Shown here: positions 56,666-64,000 of the stretch, piece by piece
Numbering within the stretch: the stretch's first letter is position 1
Layout of the letters: each line of letters starts with the position of its first letter
Source of the DNA: Phoronis australis
Lineage: Eukaryota > Phoronida > Phoronidae
Assembly (NCBI GenBank): GCA_002633005.1
Contig: NMRA01000207.1
Span: forward strand, 111,500 to 175,499
Reading direction: 5' to 3'
Length of the DNA: 64,000 bases
Notes under the pieces: model-generated
Databases searched by the model: none
Seen by the model: the letters and a program-made list of their open reading frames with translations, nothing else
What the model was told of the DNA's origin: nothing
Program-made: the position numbers and the translations under genes

Positions 56666-57950
56666 CTACAACAGGAGTTTACATAATTATACAATCAACC
56701 TTTTTTTTCGCAGACATCGGAACACATCCAGTTATAGATCGCATACAGTTCATTCACAGAGGATTGAATACACCTAGTAATTGAGAAAGTGTTAAATCCT
56801 ACATATAAAGTGCTACGAGAATACAACAACCAAATATGAACCAGGATTAGAAACCTCTTCACACAAATAGACTACCGCCTTCATAAGTAATTTGCCAGCT
56901 TATCAAGAAGTAACACTCCAGGAAAGGAATTGCAGTCAGTAAATACTTTACTCTGACATATACCTAGAGATAGTACATTATGGATGAAGGGAATCATCAA
57001 TGACACTTGAGACAGAGATTCAAATATGATGTAATTCCTCATGACATGTAAATGTGTCCAACACTAGATAACAAACATATCAGGCTTAAGAGAATGTTAT
57101 CTTTCTATACTATCAGCATGAACAGGGAATGATAATTGCTGACAGAGAGTGTTCACAGGAAAGTAATACCAATTGCATGACAAAAATTTCTTAGAAGACA
57201 AGACATTCATGAAGTCATACGACTTGATTTATTTATCTGCTTTTGGTTAACAAGTCAGTGACGTGACTCACAATTTTCAATTTCTACTGGAATAACTCGA
57301 TGTTTTTTTAAATTTACCGAAAAATGATGAATTTGTCTTTTTATTAAAAGCCATGTTTATTGTGAACGGTATGCCAAAGGTTTTTAGCATTTAACGGACC
57401 GGTTTTCGCAAAGAAATTTAGCAGACTGCAGTATTTCATGTGGTTATCACATTACTTTTTTTCAACAATGACTTGGAATTAAGTATGAACCAGTAGGTAC
57501 CATAGTCAAATGTTGAAACACAACACCTAGAAAACCAGCACACCTTAATCTTCATTCTACTACAACTATGAGGCCCTACGGCAGATCCGAATTAATTTTT
57601 AAACAATCTATATGTAAAAAATAGAACTGAGCCATCCAGGATGTATCTTGTTTTAATCGTGTAAGAACTGAATATTAAAAAAAGAACAACATGCAAAGGA
57701 CAAAGATTTATTTCTCCACAACAAGTACAGCAAACATAAGATCAACCGCAGCACATATCCACCACTGGCAGTATGGCCAGTGTCTTGTTATTAAGCTGCG
57801 AATCACACTCTAAACTGTAAATACCGTACTTTTAAAAAGCCGAGCCTTCTGTTCTCGAAGGCTGTGCATCAAAGTTCTTGCTGTATGTTTCATTGCACAT
57901 GTTGTACTCACCAATACAAACTAGTCCGTAGGGTAAATTATGTTTCTCAT

Positions 57951-58191
57951 AAAAATCTCACCAATTTCGGACAAAAATAATTTTAAAAAATAAGCTTTTT
58001 TCATTTTTCAAGGGCTTCTAACATTGCTGAGAAAATCAAATTTTTCAAGATATTCTCAATTGGTAGCTATGGTACAGGGCTTGAACACGGAAAAGTGATA
58101 ATTTGGTGCTATGTATATTTTATGGAAAAAATGAGAAAACAATATTTCATTTGTCCACCATATTGTGTCCTACACTGGTGAGAATTTACAG
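57951..58191. repeat. MITE-like element, CTCACCAATTT family
   Basis: Starts AAAATCTCACCAATTTCGGA and ends CACTGGTGAGAATTTACAG. The best preserved copy of this family in the window, with clear terminal inverted repeats of about 17 bp. Confidence 0.68.
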
Positions 58192-59650
58192 TACAATGTG
58201 CAAGTACCAAGAGATATGAAACAAGCATGTTTGGACTTTTGGAAGTACAGTAATTTCCAAGAAAGTCAACAAAATGTGAAGTCAGGGTAAGACAAAATTG
58301 TCTGGCTCAAAATCGTGAAAGACAAAAGAAGGAAATGCGCAGATAAGAATTGGCCAAAAATATTTCATCATTTTTTACTACAAGATGTCAAGCAGTTTTA
58401 TTAAAAACTAGTGACTGTGCAACCACGACATGCAAGCAATCATGTTGTTTTACCACAAGTGGTCACCTCTGGATGGCATTTGAAAGAATCACCAGGGACT
58501 TTTATACATGCTTCTAAGATACTCAGTCGTGCAGACAGACGAGAAAACTGACATTCCCCGAGTTGTGTTACAATACAAACTTTGAATGTGTCTAGAATAC
58601 TTGGTATGGCAGGGTGTGGAGAACCCGTCATTCATTGAACCCCTTCTGCTTGATGGCTACTAGAGTATTTTAGTGCCACTACTGACAGAGCTATGTTTCA
58701 AATGCAAATGGTCTCACCTCACATAGCTCATGTCTGCGGCGAAATGAAACGTGAGGATTTTGCTTTGAGATGTGGTGAGGCAAATTTCTCACTTGTTGAA
58801 TTTGTTCACGGTATATTATGTAGGCGAGGTGAGGTAAATACTATGCCGATTACAATGAGTAGCCAACGAAAATGAATTATTGCAACAATCTCTCCTATTT
58901 ACTAGGAACATCGTTCACAAGTCAGTGACCATTTTACTTCGCTGTGTGCGGGTAGCATTGACATTAGGTAAATTGCATTCCAGGCACACAGCTCAGCCCT
59001 AGCTTCGTGTCTGCACTGGTTTTAACCATGGAGAACACAGACATCAGCTGGGGTTGGCAAGGTATCAAAATGACTCACACTCCTGTACTATGCCAAAGAT
59101 AACCTGTACACCAGTTGCACTTTGAGACCTACTTTTGACAGACACCATATGACTGATAAGTCAGCCAGATTACACTGGCTCACACCTACAACTGCCAACA
59201 GTAAACAAGATAACATTCTTTAAAGGGAAGCCTTACCTTTTTTTGAAAGAGTCTTGGTCATTTTGCCATGTATCTCACTTACGTAGTTTACTTACCCTCA
59301 TAGGAATTCTGAACTTTTAGTCAGTTTTTAAGCATGCAAGATAACATTCTTAGAAGAAGTTCATTGCTCATTTTGGAGATGCTTTTGGTAAATTTGGAAT
59401 TTTCTACTTAATCTGAAAGGTTATTAGAACCTTTTAGTCAATTTTCATTAACACGAAAAATTGCTAAAACTAACAATTCTTCAAACTCGAAGTGTGGCGC
59501 TCAGGAACAAGTTGCACAACTCAGCACTGTGTGTCCGTTTGACTCCACCCCAGCAGTATTAAGTAACTATTTATGGCATGGTTGCCCATGTCAAATGGCA
59601 AATTGTTATGTACTGAGAGACTAGGTCTGAAAATCGGTAGGTGAAAAGCC

Positions 59651-59755
59651 AGGGAATACGGGACTACGTGGCTGAATACGGGTCTACGTGGCTGAATACG
59701 GGACTACGTGGCTGAATACGGGTCTACTCAGCTGAATATGGGTATACTTGGCTGA
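59651..59755. repeat. 20-bp minisatellite, about five copies
   Basis: Units GCTGAATACGGGACTACGTG / GCTGAATACGGGTCTACGTG, decaying at the right end. Confidence 0.88.
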
Positions 59756-60260
59756 AATTTTGGGAACTTAATCATTGAGACACTTTCATGTCAAATTGAC
59801 CGAAAACACCTTTCAAAAGGTAACTTTCCTTAAATCGTACCTACTGGGAACTTCCACATTTCAGTTCAGAAGATGACATACCACAGATAACCTCTCTCCC
59901 ATGTAAAAACCAATCCCTGAATTTTGACAAAAAATAACAGTGAGTTATTCATTGCACTTGTTTGCAATAACAACCTCACCTAATTACCTAAATATTACCT
60001 TCTAAACGCTCATAATTGGCAAAACACCCAACTTCAACTCAACAGTCTGGACTACTACTATCCCCTTTAATTAAAAGCATCCTACATTTGTGATTATTCA
60101 CTACAAAATAAACACAATTTTAATGCCTCATCTCCCAATACCACATATTGAATGTGGCTTACAGGAATTTAATGCCCTGATGGGAAAATGCCCACAAGTA
60201 ATTTTTTGAGTTTTACATCAGAAGTCCAGGGCATTAACCTGGGCAGATATTAAAAGCTTA

Positions 60261-60416
60261 CCGTAAACTCGCGGGTTAACGCCCATGCCCGGGTAATTGC
60301 CCATCCCGACTTTTCGTCAATTTTCAGTTTAAGCACCCACTGCTTGGGTAATCGCCCACCCCTATCATACAGTTTCCCAATTTGAGCACCCAGGGCATTA
60401 ACCCACGAGTTTACGA
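60261..60416. repeat. 156-bp MITE with about 24-bp TIRs
   Basis: Left end CCGTAAACTCGCGGGTTAAC, right end the inverse of CGTAAACTCGTGGGTTAATG. Non-coding; a related fragment (CCAGGGCATTAACCTGGGCA) lies just to the left at about 60225. Confidence 0.78.
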
Positions 60417-60599
60417 TACATCCTGTCAACAAACAAGCTTCATTCATTGATGGTCGTAAAGGATAAACAGAGCTGATAATTAGTTCTCTTCAACAGGGCT
60501 GTACAAAACCAGAATGTTTCCAGTTATAAAGGAACTTTTATAGGGTCTAAGTGAAGTACTAACCATTGATACAAACTACATGGCTACCATTTATTAACA

Positions 60600-60794
60600 T
60601 AAAATCCTACCAATTTCAAACAAAACTGCCAAAATAACCCCTTTTCAAGGACCAGAAACTGGAAACAAATTTTAAAAACTATTGTCTGATGGTTTAAGCT
60701 TCAGTACAGAACTTGAACATGAAATTTTTGAAGCTGCAAAACTTTTACAGAAAAAATGAGGAACTGAATTGTCAGTTTTACACCGAGATTTTAC
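60600..60794. repeat. MITE-like element, CTCACCAATTT family (diverged)
   Basis: Starts TAAAATCCTACCAATTTCAA and ends TACACCGAGATTTTACC. Shares GAACTTGAACATG-type internal words with the other copies. Confidence 0.55.
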
Positions 60795-61462
60795 CATATG
60801 TGTAAACAATATCATTAATACTGCACCAAAGTACCACAGCTAAGGCACCCACAGTCTACATAACTCAATTTCTTCAACAGCTAGTCAGGCACCTGAGATC
60901 AACCCAAAGTTCTAACAATTTGTCCACATCCAGCTATCAGACTGCCTCAGGCAAAACACAAGAAATAAATCCAAGCACCTGTGCTGAACCAAATATGAAA
61001 GACATTACATCCCTAAGCTTTCAGTTTCAGACTAACCTGCTTCCCAGCCAAAGACCATGATTCAACGAGAACAAAGTACGATAATCAATTAAGGATAGGT
61101 GTACTTAACATAGACAATCTTGAACACTAATGTCTAAATTAACAACAAGCCCCTAACAGTAAGACCAACACCAACTCTGCACAACTGATCATTTCCTTGA
61201 GACTGACCAAAGTACAAAGATCTCTATTAAAGGGATATTCCTGGTGAGAACAGTAATTTTACAGCAATTAGTGGTAGCTGGATATCAAACCCACTGTTTT
61301 CCCAGTAGTAGCCAAATAATGAACTGCTGAGCCACATCAGATGCAGTGAATAGCAGAGTATTTTCAGCGTGAATTAAATGATCAAGTCACTGGCCTTGAC
61401 TTCACTAAAATGTCTGGCAAACAACGGAGAAACTTGGCCATTTGTAATAAAACCACAAACAA

Positions 61463-61566
61463 AACGGATTTTGCATTTTGCAGCTCTGGTCAAAGCTAAT
61501 AACTTCGAGACCTTTCTCCCATCCAACAATAACCCCAAAATGCATTTTTCGGCCATTAAACCGATA
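61463..61566. repeat. Dispersed repeat, GCTCTGGTCAAAGC family, copy 3
   Basis: Contains CAGCTCTGGTCAAAGCTAAT and ends GGCCATTAAACCGATAGC, as in the copies at 31251 and 54825. Confidence 0.68.
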
Positions 61567-63178
61567 GCGTCCTTTCCAAGTGCGATGCAAGTTCTCCAAA
61601 AGCCAACAGATAAATTACGGCATTACCACAAGATCAGACAATAAGTCCTAAACGCAAGATGGTCTGATTCTATGTCAAATTCCAATGATAAAAATCGAAT
61701 CACCTAAATATGAGGGAAATTCAATTCTGTTTACAAGGCCACTGGATAACCCTGACTAATGCGTGCCGATGAACCCCAACAAACTGGTGCCAAGGTTCCC
61801 TCTATAGGTTCACACAGAGTTCCAAATCACATGGTTTCACTTCCCATGAAAATTTCAGGATAAATGAACATATTCCATCGGTTATATTTTCCACACTATA
61901 TAGACAGATAGCATTTCTCCGCAGTACTATTACCAATCATAATTTTGCATGAACTCACAATGTAACTAGCGAAATGGCTTCCTTCTTTATCTTTCTACGA
62001 CTTTTCTACAGAAGTTCGGCATTTGCCGACTTGGTAGCAGTCGTCCACGGCTGGAAACCGTTCTTGTCTTTTTCCAAATTTTTCCGTGGCCACATGACAT
62101 GGAGAGAAAACACCGCCACATCATGAGTACATGTACTCTGGATGGTAGCTCTAAGTATGACTTGTATTCTAGATAGGCTCAGAGTCTCCAAGGTCATTGA
62201 TTACCTGGCCAGACCTACACTGCTGTGCTGTTAGTCATCAGACAGACAGAAACATTGTAGTAAATACCCTGCTGTCTGTGCAACTCAAACATTTGAAATA
62301 ATCAATAACTGCAACTAAAATAGCTGTTGACTTACATCCTAACCGTACAAATTATAGTACATAGACACATGTCCACACAACCCACATTCTGTCCTGACAC
62401 TTTAACCTCACAAGAAATACAAGAAATAATAAATCCGATTCCATTTTTTTGTTTTTCACAGCACATTTTGGTGGTTATTTTGGATAACATTGACTTCTTG
62501 AACTTAGTAGATTTGATCAGGGCTGTCAAACAATAAAATCAGTTGTTTTTTGTAATTTCATTAGAAATTGCCAATTCTTAACAAAGGTTTCCAGACAAAA
62601 TTACTGAAATTGAGGCAGCGACCTCAATAGTAGTTTTGTTGTTGAACAGCATGAAAAATCACCTAAGCGGGCAATGTGTGGATGCTGACCAGAACCAGCT
62701 CGAAAAAAAACTCAAAGGCTATTAAAGCACCCAATTATATGTGAGAAAAGAAGTGAAGAGCTGAACCACAATGGAGGAGAAAGCTCTCTCAGAATAAATA
62801 TTCTGGAACGGAATCGGTGCTGGACTGTTGGCAGAGATGAGTCAAACATTTCCAGAAATGCAGTCTTGCTTGGGTAGACAACCAGGTGCGTTTACATTCC
62901 TCTCAACTTCCAGCAATAGCTTGACATTCAAGCTGACATTTGATTGATTTTAAGCCTTGACTCAAACTAGTTTTTGAAAGACTTATAGTCTTTCCAGTCT
63001 TTTACTAATTAAGTGACTGAATGACGAGACCATCCTAAAAATTTTGAAATGACCTCTGCCAGTCAGCATAATTATGCAAAATAAGCTTTTCCTGAATCTC
63101 AAAATAGACTTTGAAAACTTGATAACGTGGTCATTATAACTGCACCATTGCAGCTTTTTGGGGGTAACTATTATGAAA

Positions 63179-63715
63179 GTGCTTTCCTATTAAAGGTGAA
63201 ACTTCGCTTTTACCGAATTTTCGGTAAGTGGGAAAGGTTAACTCCAGTATCTAATCTGCAAGCAAAACTTCGCTGAATATAGTAGGATTTAAAAGTGAAG
63301 CTTCAGTACTGACCGAAACCTCGGTGTAGTGGGAATGATCAGAGCACGAAGCTTTGTCAAAGTTATCAGTAGAGGTCGCGGCAATGCTATACGTCACTCA
63401 CAATCGTGAGACTTGTAAAACGTGTTCTTTGTTATTGTAGCTGACGTACTTTCAATACACATACGTAAATAAATAAATGAAAGAAAGCATATCTAATGAA
63501 GAATGACACTGGTCATTTTCATAAACACTTGAAAATGGCAAAACAATTTTCAATTAGCCTTGAACCAAGCACTCAATATTCATTTGACAGTAGAAATGAA
63601 CTGCAACATCTATCCTCTCAGCAATAACTTTGATATCGCTGTCAAGTCAGAAAGGTACGGTAAGCGAAGTTTCAGCGAAGCTTCAATAAACCGAAGTTTC
63701 CTTAATAGGAAAGCA
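63179..63715. repeat. MITE of about 537 bp with imperfect TIRs
   Basis: Left end GTGCTTTCCTATTAAAGGTG, right end the inverse of GTGCTTTCCTATTAAGGAAA; both continue with AAACTTCG-type words. No ORF. A clear target duplication was not found. Confidence 0.65.
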
Positions 63716-64000
63716 CCATCAGAATATTGGGGTTTTGGACTCTCAAAATTATGAGCCGAGCAAAGTGAAGTGCATGAGGAGCTACTGAAGGTCAAATGGT
63801 TCAACAGCGGAAAAATCTATGGTTACTGATCCCGCACACTTTGGTGAAAATAAAAACAAAAGACAAAACCATTTATGTATGACAGTAAAATTGTTTCTGA
63901 AGAAAAAGTTTCATGCAACAGTTGAAGTTTTGAAAACTTATGTACTTCTGTTCAACTTTGCACAATTATCATCAATTAAGTGTAAACATTGATCCTCATC

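Larger units (their letters stand above)
56666..64000. other. Upstream region / 5'UTR intron of DENND4, no coding gene seen
   Basis: No protein family, RNA gene or clear promoter was recognised in 7.3 kb. An untranslated DENND4 exon probably lies here or further right, because exon 1 starts at a splice acceptor. Short ORFs (for example 60250-60447, 61378-61644, 62327-62536) overlap repeats or lack support. Confidence 0.55.

Overview
This is a eukaryotic window from a metazoan nuclear genome, most likely a marine invertebrate (deuterostome or lophotrochozoan). The evidence is GT-AG introns of roughly 0.3 to 3 kb, two conserved animal genes split into many exons, TTAGGG-type satellite sequence, a piggyBac transposon and many MITE-like repeats in AT-rich non-coding DNA. 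I cannot name the species from sequence alone. Products were assigned by recognising protein families by eye. Exon edges were set by GT/AG sites together with codon-phase continuity across every junction.

Left part (about 0.5-21 kb, + strand): the middle of SKI3/TTC37, the tetratricopeptide scaffold of the SKI complex that feeds mRNA to the cytoplasmic exosome. Twelve exon types are visible, starting inside the gene because its N-terminal exons lie left of the window. The last recognisable exon (90 nt, phase 1-1) sits in a roughly 1.22-kb segment that is tandemly triplicated (11,629-21,550). Each copy has its own insertion history. Copy 1 carries a 2.04-kb composite insertion and a 1.58-kb TIR transposon, copy 2 is uninterrupted, and copy 3 carries a 2.68-kb piggyBac at TTAA. 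The exon copies and their splice sites are intact and frame-neutral. I could not find the C-terminal exons of SKI3.

Right part (25.7-56.7 kb, - strand): a complete 24-exon DENND4 gene (ortholog of vertebrate DENND4A/B/C and fly Crag; Rab GEF with MABP, tripartite DENN and PPR-like regions). The CDS adds up to 6,195 nt (2,064 codons plus stop) with every junction in phase. It converges on SKI3. Oddities inside it are: exon 3 present twice in a roughly 2.5-kb direct repeat whose junction is a single N; decayed partial copies of exon 10; a minisatellite after exon 21 whose units are perfect splice donors; a 19-bp GC-rich minisatellite beside exon 14; and a telomere-like array lying between the A and B boxes of a tRNA-derived element in intron 1.

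Far right (56.7-64 kb): no coding exon was recognised. It holds upstream/5'UTR-intron DNA of DENND4 with several MITEs and a short minisatellite. The two genes have no evident pathway link (RNA decay versus Rab membrane traffic) and are simply convergent neighbours.
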